From assembly GCF_037076425.1 (NCBI RefSeq), contig NZ_AP028127.1:1866501-1930500 (forward strand): a DNA stretch of 64,000 nt, read 5' to 3'. Each line of letters starts with the position of its first letter. The stretch's first letter is position 1. This document shows, in pieces, positions 38,385-47,300 of this stretch. A program made the position numbers and the translations under genes. The DNA is from Turicibacter faecis (lineage in GTDB: Bacteria; Bacillota_I; Bacilli_A; MOL361; Turicibacteraceae). The notes under the pieces were generated by a model. It made no database searches and was not told the origin of the DNA. It saw nothing but the letters and a program-made list of their open reading frames with translations.

Positions 38385-39098
38385 CTATCCCCTATTTCCT
38401 TTCATATACGCTTTTAATTCAGGTTCCACATCTGGAATAGCCCCTAAGAGTGGAATTTCAATTTCTCTTTCAATATCCTTCGGAAGTTTAAGCGTCGTAT
38501 CCAACACTTCTCGTACTAGTATAATCCCTACGACAACAACAAGTCCGACTATCGCACCAATCATAACGACCTTTAATAGCCCCATTCCTGTCATATCTTG
38601 GGGCATCATTGCCGGATCGAGGACTTGTAAATTAATATCACTCATCATACTCTGAATCATCTTTGTAAATTCCTTCGCTGTTGTATTAGCGATAAGGGCT
38701 GCTAACGTTGCGTCTGAGTGATTAACATTAATTCGAATAACCGAACCACCATTATTAGAAACCGTTATCTCTCCTAAATCTTCGATTGATAACTCTTCTT
38801 TAACTTCATTTTGTAAAGTTTGGCTATCAATAACTTCGGAAAATGTCATTAAAACGTTATTACTTACGTTATAATCACTACTTGTTGTTCCATTTTTGAT
38901 TTCACCTTCTTCCAATTCAATCGTATTCGACGTCACTAGAAGGCTTGTTTGCGCAGTAAACATAGGTTTATACGTCATATAACGTACACAACCAAATGCT
39001 ATTGCCATTCCTATAATAGACATTAAAATCCAGAGACGATATTTTTTTAGCAATTCAATATACTCCTGAACTGCTAATTCTTTACCAGTTTGCGACAT
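38385..39098 (-). CDS. Wzz-type chain-length determinant / kinase activator, locus B
   Basis: 237 residues with two membrane segments (about 19-38 and 176-199) around an extracellular domain, the N-terminal VQEYIELLKKYRLWILMS and the typical end IEREIEIPLLGAIPDVEPE. It anchors and activates the adjacent kinase. First gene of locus B, with a GGAGGAGAG ribosome site and a promoter about 40 bases upstream. Confidence 0.9.
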   Translation of the reverse strand: MSQTGKELAVQEYIELLKKYRLWILMSIIGMAIAFGCVRYMTYKPMFTAQTSLLVTSNTIELEEGEIKNGTTSSDYNVSNNVLMTFSEVIDSQTLQNEVKEELSIEDLGEITVSNNGGSVIRINVNHSDATLAALIANTTAKEFTKMIQSMMSDINLQVLDPAMMPQDMTGMGLLKVVMIGAIVGLVVVVGIILVREVLDTTLKLPKDIEREIEIPLLGAIPDVEPELKAYMKGNRG

Positions 39099-39136
39099 TT
39101 TCTCTCTCCTCCCACTTTTTCTTCACAATATCTCTC

Positions 39137-39165
39137 ATTTTACACTATATACATACAAAACTCAA
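39137..39165 (-). promoter_or_regulatory. Promoter of locus B
   Basis: On the minus strand TTGAGT (39160-39165) and TAAAAT (39137-39142) are 17 bases apart. An imperfect inverted repeat, GACAA-N6-TTGTC, lies upstream at about 39185-39200. The locus A module is not present here, so the two loci are probably controlled differently. Confidence 0.7.
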
Positions 39166-39216
39166 TGTCCTTAAATTAAATTTCGACAATTAAAGTTGTC
39201 AATAATCCACTATAAA

Positions 39217-39247
39217 AGGCGATATACCCTAACTCGGCATATCGCCT
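39217..39247 (-). terminator. Terminator after the phosphoesterase gene
   Basis: AGGCGATAT pairs with ATATCGCCT over a 13-base loop, followed by TTTTAT on the minus strand. It separates the GtrB operon from the locus B promoter. Confidence 0.75.
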
Positions 39248-39277
39248 ATATCGACTATCATTCCAGATTAAAAGAGG

Positions 39278-40078
39278 TTACTTCATTTTTAAGGTAAGAA
39301 CGCTAATTTCCGGTGCATTAAACCATCTTTTTTGCATCCATTTAAATTTAGCACTTGCCCCAAGGCCTCCGGTAATGTGTTGGGCATAGTTTTCGAACGT
39401 TTGCACGCCTATAATTTGAGTCTGATCTTTAACCCATTCAATTCCATCTGCAGTTGGAACAATTAAGGCCCCGTATCCAGGAATACGTACTTGTCCTCCG
39501 TGATAATGTCCGAATAAGAGAAGTTTATACCCTAAATCATTTGAAAATGGAACATGACCTAACCCAATGACCACGTCGCCTCGATACTCCTCAGGAACTG
39601 GTTGATAAAAATCATACTTTTGAAACACTAGGCGTTGGCCCTGTCGTTCAACAATATAAGGGGTATCCATCACCTCAAGCCCATATTCTCGAATCGCCTT
39701 AAAATCGTTGTCATCATCAATGTTTCCTTGGGAAAAAAGAATCGGACGCTCATCGCGTATCCCATCAATTAACTCAAAAAAAGGTTGCAAGGTTGGATTA
39801 TGACGATCAACCATATCCCCAGTTATTGCTACTAAATCATAATCTAATCCTTTTATGACATTGACTAATTGCTCTTGCTGCTTACCAAACCGCTCACCGT
39901 GTAAATCCGCAAAATGAAGAATCTTATACCCATCGAACGCTTCAGGTAACCCTTCTATTTCAATCGTTTCATTCTTCACGATAACCCTCGAGTTGAGCCA
40001 CTCATTATATCCATAAATCAAAACAGCCAACACTATAAAAATCGAAACACCTAATCTTTTTTTATGTAAAACCTTCAA
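39278..40078 (-). CDS. Membrane-anchored metallophosphoesterase (YkuE/YaeI-like)
   Basis: 266 residues with one N-terminal membrane segment (about 9-25) and a calcineurin-like domain. The metal motifs ILHFADLHGERFG, AITGDMVDRHNP, GHVPFSN and LLFGHYHGGQVRIPG are present. The motif that is normally GNH(D/E) reads QGNIDDDND, so the usual His is Ile. Relatives cleave phosphodiesters or lipid pyrophosphates such as UDP-diacylglucosamine; the substrate here is unknown. Last gene of a three-gene operon. Confidence 0.85.
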   Translation of the reverse strand: MKVLHKKRLGVSIFIVLAVLIYGYNEWLNSRVIVKNETIEIEGLPEAFDGYKILHFADLHGERFGKQQEQLVNVIKGLDYDLVAITGDMVDRHNPTLQPFFELIDGIRDERPILFSQGNIDDDNDFKAIREYGLEVMDTPYIVERQGQRLVFQKYDFYQPVPEEYRGDVVIGLGHVPFSNDLGYKLLLFGHYHGGQVRIPGYGALIVPTADGIEWVKDQTQIIGVQTFENYAQHITGGLGASAKFKWMQKRWFNAPEISVLTLKMK

Positions 40079-40099
40079 CTTTCTCCCTACTCTCCCCGA

Positions 40100-41014
40100 T
40101 TATTTAGAATATCCTTTGATGAAGCGATACACCTTATTATAAATTTTATTGATTGACTTATAGTAATACCCATCGACCACTACTAAATACCCCTGGTCAT
40201 CACGTTGAATATCTAGATGATGCATCCCATCCTGATTCCATGTGTGAGGAGTTTCTGAGGCACCAAATACGTCTCTTAATTGCACTTCTGAATAGGAAGT
40301 TGTCGTTAACTGAGTGATTTCAAATGCGATGAGTCGTCTTCCATAATTCTTACTGCCATCTTGCGCAAATCGAATTAATCTTCCATTCTCTTGATACACG
40401 CGTCCTCCTGGTCGAGAAATCATCGGATTATTTGTGATAATCGGATTTAGATGATGCTCTTGCCACTCTCCTAATAAATCCTCGGCATAAAAAAGATACA
40501 TGCTATTAGGCTGTGGCGATACCCCCATCGCCATCATCCACCATTTATCCTCATAATAAAACAAACTCGCATCATAGAACTGACCCTTTTTTAGTTCCTT
40601 CACAAACGTCCACTCAGTTGGAAAATGAGTTGCCTCATACAATTTAATATTTCCATCTGCTCCCCCTTCTGGGACCATATAAATCTTATCCTTTACTTTA
40701 AAAATATACGGATATGATAAATGATAGTCTGTTTGTAAAACAACTTGCCCATACTTCCACGTCACGCCATCCTCACTATACGAGTAAGCGATAACGCCCT
40801 TTCGACTCTCCTCAGGTAGGACTTCGTAAAACACATACCATCCCCCTTCGTGTTGAATAAGAAAGGGATCGGCCACAAAAATAGCGTTGCAATCCTTCAC
40901 ATCTTGCGCCGTGATTGTCGGTTTCATCTGATTGACGTCAAATTGGTCTCCATCAATATATTTATTAATACTAATACTCCACATGTCCTGTTTAAAAAAT
41001 AACTTTTCTAACAC
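40100..41014 (-). CDS. Beta-propeller glycosidase-like protein (GINT1_N-like)
   Basis: 304 residues without signal peptide. The pattern FVADPFLIQHEGGWYVFYE, then GVIAYSYSEDGVTWKY, LSYPYIFKVKDKIYMVPE and SRPGGRVYQENGRLIRFAQD is repeated propeller-blade sequence. It resembles the N-terminal domain of plant glucosamine inositolphosphorylceramide transferase and bacterial relatives, which share the GH43-like five-bladed fold. Function is unknown; the neighbours suggest glycan or glycolipid metabolism. Confidence 0.7.
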   Translation of the reverse strand: MLEKLFFKQDMWSISINKYIDGDQFDVNQMKPTITAQDVKDCNAIFVADPFLIQHEGGWYVFYEVLPEESRKGVIAYSYSEDGVTWKYGQVVLQTDYHLSYPYIFKVKDKIYMVPEGGADGNIKLYEATHFPTEWTFVKELKKGQFYDASLFYYEDKWWMMAMGVSPQPNSMYLFYAEDLLGEWQEHHLNPIITNNPMISRPGGRVYQENGRLIRFAQDGSKNYGRRLIAFEITQLTTTSYSEVQLRDVFGASETPHTWNQDGMHHLDIQRDDQGYLVVVDGYYYKSINKIYNKVYRFIKGYSK

Positions 41015-41057
41015 GCTCTCTCCTCTTTTCGTCTCCTGGTATAATGAAAAAGTTAAA

Positions 41058-42008
41058 CTATTCTACATCTACACTCGTTCCCGAGTATTCATCTATGAAA
41101 TAAAGGGGTCTTGCTTTAGCTTCAATAAAAATTCGCCCAAGGTATTCTCCAATAACCCCTAAGCAAAGAAGCTGAACGCCTCCTAAAAATAATACAACAC
41201 ACATTAAACTCGCATATCCTGGAACATCAATCCCATAGATGACGGTTTTAATAAAGATAAATGTAGCGTAGACCATCGCACATAGGGAAGTGATAATCCC
41301 AATATAGGTCGAAATCCTTAATGGGGCCAAAGTAAATGACGTAATTCCTTCAACGGCCAACTCCATTAATTTAAAGTAATTCCACTTAGTGCTTCCGGCT
41401 ACTCGTGGATCACGATCAAATTCGATGGCAATTTTCTTAAATCCAATTAAACTAAACATTCCCTTTGTATAGCGTTGTTTTTCAGGGAATGATTTTAGCG
41501 CCTCGATAGCCCGACGACTCAATAACCTAAAGTCCCCGGTATCTTGTTGAATAGGCACCCTTGAAACAGTATGAAGCACTCGGTAAAAGGTCTTCGAAGT
41601 CATCTTTTTCAACCATGTCTCACCTTCACGACTTTTTCTCTTCGCGTAAACGTCATCATACCCTTCTTCATAATATTTAAGCATTTCTAAAATTAACTCT
41701 GGTGGATCTTGTAAGTCAGCATCAATAATAACGACGGCATCCCCGTTAACGTAATCAAAGGCAGCTCCCATTGCTACTTCTTTTCCAAAATTTCTTGAAA
41801 GTGATAAATAGCAAACACGGGCGTCTATCTCTCTTAACTCTTTAACCATCGTTAAGGAGTTGTCCGAACTGCCATCATTCACAAATAAAAATTCTAATGT
41901 ATAGTTCTCTATTTTGTCCCCTAACCGAACTAAGCGATCATATAAATAAGGAAGGGACTCTTCCTCGTTATACATTGGTATTATAATCGATAAAACTTCT
42001 TTACTCAC
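41058..42008 (-). CDS. Polyprenyl-phosphate glycosyltransferase (GtrB/YkcC-like GT2)
   Basis: 316 residues. LSIIIPMYNEEESLPYLYDRL, FVNDGSSDNSL and VVIIDADLQDPPELI give a GT-A domain, followed by two membrane helices (about 220-243 and 258-285) typical of GtrB/DPM1-like enzymes. They make undecaprenyl-phosphate sugars for modification outside the cell. I chose the GTG at 42008 (MSKEVLSII) because GGGAGG lies eight bases upstream; the in-frame ATG at 42029 lies before that site. Confidence 0.88.
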   Translation of the reverse strand: MSKEVLSIIIPMYNEEESLPYLYDRLVRLGDKIENYTLEFLFVNDGSSDNSLTMVKELREIDARVCYLSLSRNFGKEVAMGAAFDYVNGDAVVIIDADLQDPPELILEMLKYYEEGYDDVYAKRKSREGETWLKKMTSKTFYRVLHTVSRVPIQQDTGDFRLLSRRAIEALKSFPEKQRYTKGMFSLIGFKKIAIEFDRDPRVAGSTKWNYFKLMELAVEGITSFTLAPLRISTYIGIITSLCAMVYATFIFIKTVIYGIDVPGYASLMCVVLFLGGVQLLCLGVIGEYLGRIFIEAKARPLYFIDEYSGTSVDVE

Positions 42009-42099
42009 ATCATCATCCTCCCATAACAACTAAACTTAGATTAATAAAATTTTCTAACTTATCAAAAGATTCTCTTAACCCTTATTATCTATCTAAAAA

Positions 42100-42128
42100 A
42101 TTATAACCCCTGAACTGACATAAAACAA
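42100..42128 (-). promoter_or_regulatory. Promoter of the GtrB operon
   Basis: On the minus strand TTGTTT (42123-42128) and TATAAT (42100-42105) are 17 bases apart, about 90 bases upstream of the GTG start. The region 42030-42247 holds nothing else that I recognise. Confidence 0.5.
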
Positions 42129-42247
42129 CATTATGATTACATTTATTTAGATTAGGCTGAAATAATTTTTTGTTTTTTGTATGATTATGATTCTTTTTGT
42201 AACCCGTTCTTCATAAAATGTAGTACCTGTATGAAGAAGGTGATTTT

Positions 42248-43228
42248 ATGCATGAATATAGGGTATATTTTATTCCAAAAAAAGTTTTTGCTGAAATTAA
42301 AAAGGAATTTCAACGAAAGAACCCGTATAGAAAATTACTTGCTATTCCAAAAAATTTATCCAATAGTTCCCCTATCAGAAAGAAAGCACTAAGATTACAA
42401 GACACACTTTGGGAGGATGTTCTGGTTAAAACAGCTAATGTATTACAAACGGATCACTATACACATATCGAAGCATCCCATGAAAGCACAGTAAAAAAAT
42501 ATATTCTTAACGTCTATACACCGACTGGAAAATTGCGAGAGGAAATTGTAGAATTAATTATCATCTTATCTCACATACGAATTAAACGTCATATCAGAGG
42601 TCTCCAGCAGCCGCTAAGCGTATTTTTGCGAGCTGTTAATTCACAAATTAGTCATTCATCAGAAAGAAAGCAATTAAACAGAACATCAAACGTCTACCTT
42701 ATTGATGAATTTGGAACTCCCTATACCGATATTAACGGATATATTTACGGAATTCATCCAAACTTCTTCCTTCAACTAAAGCTCGAATTTACTAAAAAGA
42801 ATTTCTTCAGAAAAAGTATTGCCATTCCCCAAAAACATGCCTTATCTACTGAATTTAAAAATCAACTGCTAGAGTTACAAAATCATTTATGGGAAGACGC
42901 AAAACTTCAAGCTTATCATCATTTCAAAATATTGGATAACCATTTTATTGAACAAACTTATACTAAGCAAATAGAGCATTATATTCTAAACCTTTATGTC
43001 CCTACCCCTACTCTTTTACGCCAGATAACCTTAGCAATTGAACAGTTAATTCTAAAAAAATTAGAATACTTCGATTGGGTGTGTTCAAAAAATAAAGAGT
43101 TAATTATTGGTGACCTTAATAAGAAAATTAAATACTCGCTAGAAAGCCAATATTTAACTAAGAACTGCCCACTTTATCTCACTGACAATGAGGGAAATCT
43201 TTACGCCACCATCCACCTTACCCCTTAA
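42248..43228 (+). CDS. Unknown protein made of two related halves
   Basis: 326 residues, basic and without membrane segments or signal peptide. The N-terminal half (VYFIPKKVFAEIKKEFQRKN ... LLAIPKNL ... LQDTLWEDV) and the second half from about residue 165 (IHPNFFLQLKLEFTKKNFF ... SIAIPQKH ... LQNHLWEDA) are clearly related, so an ancestral unit of about 160 residues has been duplicated. I recognise no family. AAGGTGA precedes the ATG at good distance. It is the only non-mobile gene on the plus strand. Confidence 0.75.
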   Translation: MHEYRVYFIPKKVFAEIKKEFQRKNPYRKLLAIPKNLSNSSPIRKKALRLQDTLWEDVLVKTANVLQTDHYTHIEASHESTVKKYILNVYTPTGKLREEIVELIIILSHIRIKRHIRGLQQPLSVFLRAVNSQISHSSERKQLNRTSNVYLIDEFGTPYTDINGYIYGIHPNFFLQLKLEFTKKNFFRKSIAIPQKHALSTEFKNQLLELQNHLWEDAKLQAYHHFKILDNHFIEQTYTKQIEHYILNLYVPTPTLLRQITLAIEQLILKKLEYFDWVCSKNKELIIGDLNKKIKYSLESQYLTKNCPLYLTDNEGNLYATIHLTP

Positions 43229-43461
43229 TTTAAACCTACCGAAATCGGAAGTTATTTAAATTAAATTTCCCTTTCAATACTTTACACATTGAATCTAGCA
43301 AATACTTGAAAGACATTCGTGTTAATAGTGAAACTCACTTTCCATACTTTCTAACATTAAATTAAATGGAATTAAATTGATCAGCCCTATTCATTGAAAA
43401 CAACTCTCCATCACCTGAATCAGCCATCTCCACCGAAACGTATTTCTTACTTTAAAGATGA
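43229..43461. other. Spacer with nothing recognised
   Basis: AT-rich sequence between the two convergent genes. I see no ORF, RNA gene or repeat before the terminator. Confidence 0.5.
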
Positions 43462-43508
43462 AAAAAACGCATCAACCACACGGTAACGTGATTGATGCGT
43501 TTTTTTTG
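43462..43508. terminator. Bidirectional terminator
   Basis: ACGCATCA pairs with TGATGCGT around a CACACGGTAACGTG-type inner stem, with A-run before and T-run after. It can stop the unknown plus-strand gene and the autolysin gene, which converge here. Confidence 0.85.
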
Positions 43509-43509
43509 A

Positions 43510-45240
43510 TTAACGAATTTCTAATTTAACTGGTTTTCCTTTTCCAGCGTTTGAAATAGTGTATGTTTTATTTCCAACTTTATATGTTTTTGAACCTAAG
43601 TCAAAGTTACTCATTACTTGACTCGTTTTTGAAATTCCCGAAACATTCACCTCGATATCGAAGGTATACGTTCCAGTTGGTAACGAATAGATATCCACTG
43701 TTTGTTCATAACGTGCATAATCGTATGGTTTGTTATACTCTTTCGAGAACCATGGATGATAGTAGTTTGAAAGAACTTGACGCTTCACTTCTTGATGGCT
43801 CGCATTCTTAATGATCAATGTTTTCTTGACATCGGCATCATTATTCATGTTTAAGTTTTCAATAAATGACCACCCATATAAATAAAGTCCGTTTTGATTA
43901 AAGTCTGCACGATCCACATGGTTTTCATGTTTCCCGGCTTTCACATTTGACACTTCTAATTTTAATGCTGTTCCTTTTCCGCCGTTTGAAATTTTATACA
44001 GGCGGTTCCCAGCTTGGTACGTTTGTGAACTTAACGCAAAGTTACTTGTCACCTTTGATGTTTTCGAAATACCTGAAACATTCACGTCAATGTCAAACGT
44101 ATACGTTCCGACGGGTAACGAATAGACATCAACTGTTTGTTCATAACGCGCGTAATCGTAGGGTTTGTTATACTCTTTCGAGAACCATGGATGATAGTAG
44201 TTTGAAAGAACTTGACGCTTTACCTCTTGATTACTTGCATTCTTAATAATCAACGTTTTCTTCACATCGCTATCATTATTCATGTCTAAATTTTCAATAA
44301 ATGACCAACCGTATAAATAAAGTCCGTTTTGATTAAACTCCGCACGATCCACATGGTTTTCATGTTTCCCAGCATTAATCGTTGAAACTTCTAATTTTAA
44401 CGCCGTTCCTTTTCCACCATTTGAAATTTTATAAATGCGGTTTCCAGCTTGGTACGTTTGTGGACTTAGCGCATAATTACTCTTTAATGCGTTCGTTTTC
44501 ACCCCACCTGGCACGCTAACTTCAATATCAAAGGTATACGTTCCAGTTGGTAAGTGATAAACATTAACCGTTTGTTCATAACGACCATAATTATAGGATT
44601 GTTTGTATCCTTCTGAAAGGTCGGTTGAATAGAAGTTTTTGAGCGATTGACGTTCAACTACATTATTTTTTGAATCTTTAATGATCAATGTCTTTTTGAC
44701 CTGGGCGTCTTGGTTCATATCGGCATTTTCAATAAATGACCACCCATATAAGTAGAGCCCATTTTGATTAAGCGCCACACGATCGACGTGGTTTTGTTGA
44801 TTTCCAAGTGGAGCATTTGTCACCTCTAGTTTAAGAGCTGTTCCTTTCCCAGAATTAAACACACGGTAACGTTTCGAACCAACTTCGATGTATCCTGTAT
44901 CAATAGCATCGTTGCTTTTCATCTCGCTCATTTTTTGATAATCGTTCGCTTTAAAATCTATTTTTAATGAATAGGTTCCATTTGTTAACGAATTGATGTT
45001 TAAAGTTTGCTTATATCGGGCATACTGATAAGGACCTTTATATGCTGCTGCGAAGTCAGCATTATAAATATTTTGAGCCGTTTGACGAACGACTTCCAAT
45101 CCACGTTCATCCACTAATAGAAGCTCTTTTTTCACGTAGCTATCTTGGCTAATATCTACGCCTTCAGTAAAGGCCCAACCGTATAAGTAAAGTCCTGAAT
45201 TCCCGATAGAGACTTGATCAATATGATTCAAGAAGTTCCC
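43510..45240 (-). repeat. Four tandem coding repeats of about 435 bases
   Basis: Units begin near 45240, 44795, 44358 and 43923 (minus strand). The last two are nearly identical over long stretches, for example around 43720-43790 and 44155-44225, so recent duplication or gene conversion is likely. The first unit is the most divergent. Confidence 0.85.
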
Positions 45241-47124
45241 ATAAGTGACTGTCGTTGATCCATCCGGACTCTTATAGTTCGTATGATTCACCGAATTAAT
45301 TTCATTTTTTGAAATATACCCTGTCGATGTTTTAAAATCGTACGTTCCACTATAAACAGGACTTCCATTAACAATCGGAGTATCAGTTTGAATACGATAG
45401 TATCCATTCTTTTCTCCTGTAATCAAAACGGGATAGTTTCCAAAGCTTAAATTATTTTTACTGTTTTTTGTCTTATAGTACGTCTTCGCACTTGAAGTAG
45501 CATCACTTTTTACATCGACGACTTTATTTGATGATTTAACGCCAAGTGAATAATAGTTGTAGTCTTTTGACCCATTCGCTTGATCGAAACGGTAATACCA
45601 TCCAGCAATTTTTTCACCCCAGAATGGATCAGAGGCATACCGCACGTTCATTCCGCTTCCTTTGTTTCCAACATGGGATCCAGCGTAACGCCAATCAGAA
45701 AGAGGATCGGTATATCCCCAAGAAAGGTAGCGATCGGCATGATAATTAATTCCCGCTTCAACGCTTGGGAAACTCGTTCCATTTCCATAAGGGTTATTAT
45801 CCGTCGCATTCATTCCAAATAGGTTGTTTTTATTCATACTAAGGCTACTTTTACCCCAACCACTTTCATGAATTCCCATCGCGTATTGAAGGGCGCCATT
45901 AATTCCGAAACGATCGCCGACGGCATTAAAGTATTTTCCGGTTCCAATTAATTTTCCACCTGAACCCCCATTGTTTGAGGTATACGTATCAAATGCATTC
46001 GTTTGGTGGTTTGTTTTCGAACGGACCGGTAAGTATTGATAATAGTTATAGAATGGATTGCCTTGATTAACCGCACCTGTTCCATTCACCTTAATTTGAC
46101 GCCAATCTTTATAGAAATATACCCCATCATAACTATAATACTTCACATTGGCGGACATAAAGCTTGGTGCTTTCCCTACCGTCACCTTTGAATAGCTTCC
46201 CGTCTTCGTCACATCATTCGTTAAGTAATGATAAAGCGTTCCGTTTTCATTTGCATAATAAGAGGGCGATTGAACAGAATCTGACGCGTAAGGCTCAATT
46301 CCTGATTCGTTCAACTCATCCGCTTTATTTAAATAATCCGTATGATAGTTTAATTCTGGAGCTTCTTGGTATGCTCCTTCATCGGCTAAAGTTCTAGCCC
46401 CTGAATCAGGAACATAGTAAGCGACTGTCTGAATTTCATACTTCACTTTTGTCCCATCATTATTTAAATCCAACTCAAAATAATGGGATTGTGATTTACG
46501 CACTTTTCCTTCATAGCCTGATAAATAAACATAATAATAATTAGCGTCTTCTCCTAAATAAAGGGCATCGTCGACATAACATGAGTTGACATACGTCTCA
46601 TGTTGAGAAGTTCCGTTTAAAGGATATAAATTGTGGTTTGGGCGACATTGAAGATTTTTCATAATTTCCGCTGTCGATTTTCCCTCTTGGTCTTGTCCCG
46701 AAGGAACGACCTGCCATAGTTGGACAAGCCCTGAGCCTGACGCTCTTGGTAACAGTTCTTCATTTTGTAACTCTAACTCATCAGTTACTCCTTTATCCGA
46801 ACTTGCTAAATCATTTGTTTGCTCCCCTTGTATACTATCTTCAACCGTTTCTAAATCCATTTCCCCTTGATTGATTGAAGGTGTCTCACTCTCTTCATTC
46901 CCCACTGTTTCACCTTCGATTGAAGGTGTTTGAACCTCGTCAGTGCTCTCTGACTCTTGTCCTGTTCCTGCTGTCCCCATCTCAGGAACACTTGGGACAC
47001 TCGGCGTATCTGTTTCTGATTCCAACGTTTCATTTGCTACATGAGCAAGGACCGCCACATCTGCCACATTGTTTAAAACTAGTGATAAAGCAACTGAGGT
47101 TTGAATGATTTTAATTTTTCCCAT
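43510..47124 (-). CDS. Secreted glucosaminidase autolysin with four C-terminal repeats
   Basis: 1204 residues. Signal peptide (about 1-30), Glu/Thr/Ser-rich region (to about 125), SH3-like segment, then a glucosaminidase domain (PF01832, about 400-530) with the catalytic Glu near 420 in MGIHESGWGKSSLS and NNLFGMNATDNN. After another SH3-like part come four units of about 145 residues, each starting NH(V/I)D and containing NGLYLYGWSF. The domain cleaves N-acetylglucosamine bonds of peptidoglycan; the repeats probably bind the wall. I chose the ATG at 47124 because a promoter lies just upstream (47165-47193); an in-frame ATG at 47202 lies before that promoter. Confidence 0.9.
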   Translation of the reverse strand: MGKIKIIQTSVALSLVLNNVADVAVLAHVANETLESETDTPSVPSVPEMGTAGTGQESESTDEVQTPSIEGETVGNEESETPSINQGEMDLETVEDSIQGEQTNDLASSDKGVTDELELQNEELLPRASGSGLVQLWQVVPSGQDQEGKSTAEIMKNLQCRPNHNLYPLNGTSQHETYVNSCYVDDALYLGEDANYYYVYLSGYEGKVRKSQSHYFELDLNNDGTKVKYEIQTVAYYVPDSGARTLADEGAYQEAPELNYHTDYLNKADELNESGIEPYASDSVQSPSYYANENGTLYHYLTNDVTKTGSYSKVTVGKAPSFMSANVKYYSYDGVYFYKDWRQIKVNGTGAVNQGNPFYNYYQYLPVRSKTNHQTNAFDTYTSNNGGSGGKLIGTGKYFNAVGDRFGINGALQYAMGIHESGWGKSSLSMNKNNLFGMNATDNNPYGNGTSFPSVEAGINYHADRYLSWGYTDPLSDWRYAGSHVGNKGSGMNVRYASDPFWGEKIAGWYYRFDQANGSKDYNYYSLGVKSSNKVVDVKSDATSSAKTYYKTKNSKNNLSFGNYPVLITGEKNGYYRIQTDTPIVNGSPVYSGTYDFKTSTGYISKNEINSVNHTNYKSPDGSTTVTYGNFLNHIDQVSIGNSGLYLYGWAFTEGVDISQDSYVKKELLLVDERGLEVVRQTAQNIYNADFAAAYKGPYQYARYKQTLNINSLTNGTYSLKIDFKANDYQKMSEMKSNDAIDTGYIEVGSKRYRVFNSGKGTALKLEVTNAPLGNQQNHVDRVALNQNGLYLYGWSFIENADMNQDAQVKKTLIIKDSKNNVVERQSLKNFYSTDLSEGYKQSYNYGRYEQTVNVYHLPTGTYTFDIEVSVPGGVKTNALKSNYALSPQTYQAGNRIYKISNGGKGTALKLEVSTINAGKHENHVDRAEFNQNGLYLYGWSFIENLDMNNDSDVKKTLIIKNASNQEVKRQVLSNYYHPWFSKEYNKPYDYARYEQTVDVYSLPVGTYTFDIDVNVSGISKTSKVTSNFALSSQTYQAGNRLYKISNGGKGTALKLEVSNVKAGKHENHVDRADFNQNGLYLYGWSFIENLNMNNDADVKKTLIIKNASHQEVKRQVLSNYYHPWFSKEYNKPYDYARYEQTVDIYSLPTGTYTFDIEVNVSGISKTSQVMSNFDLGSKTYKVGNKTYTISNAGKGKPVKLEIR

Positions 47125-47164
47125 TCGTATCTCCGCCTCTCGTCTCTCATTTTTCTTCTTTTTA

Positions 47165-47193
47165 ATTATAAAAAAAATATTCGTATTTGTCAC
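47165..47193 (-). promoter_or_regulatory. Promoter of the autolysin gene
   Basis: On the minus strand GTGACA (47188-47193) and TATAAT (47165-47170) are 17 bases apart, about 40 bases before the chosen start codon. Confidence 0.75.
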
Positions 47194-47268
47194 GAAAAGC
47201 AAAAAAATAGTGTAAATTCGTCAGTATTTTTATATTGTTTTTGGTATAAATCGGATGAATTGTAAAAA

Positions 47269-47300
47269 AAGGAAGTTAGTTGGTTAGACTAACTTCCTTT
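47269..47300 (-). terminator. Terminator overlapping the end of the LTA-synthase-like gene
   Basis: AAGGAAGTTAGT and ACTAACTTCCTT form a perfect 12-pair stem, followed by TTTTTTT on the minus strand. The last codons and the stop codon of the gene are part of the stem. Confidence 0.9.

Noticed and set aside
41038-41046. TATAAT on the plus strand
   Set aside because: It lies in the 43-base spacer inside a minus-strand operon and no plus-strand gene follows.
43563-46397. Several plus-strand reading frames of 70-100 codons opposite the autolysin gene
   Set aside because: They mirror the repeats on the coding strand, have no ribosome sites and no recognisable product.
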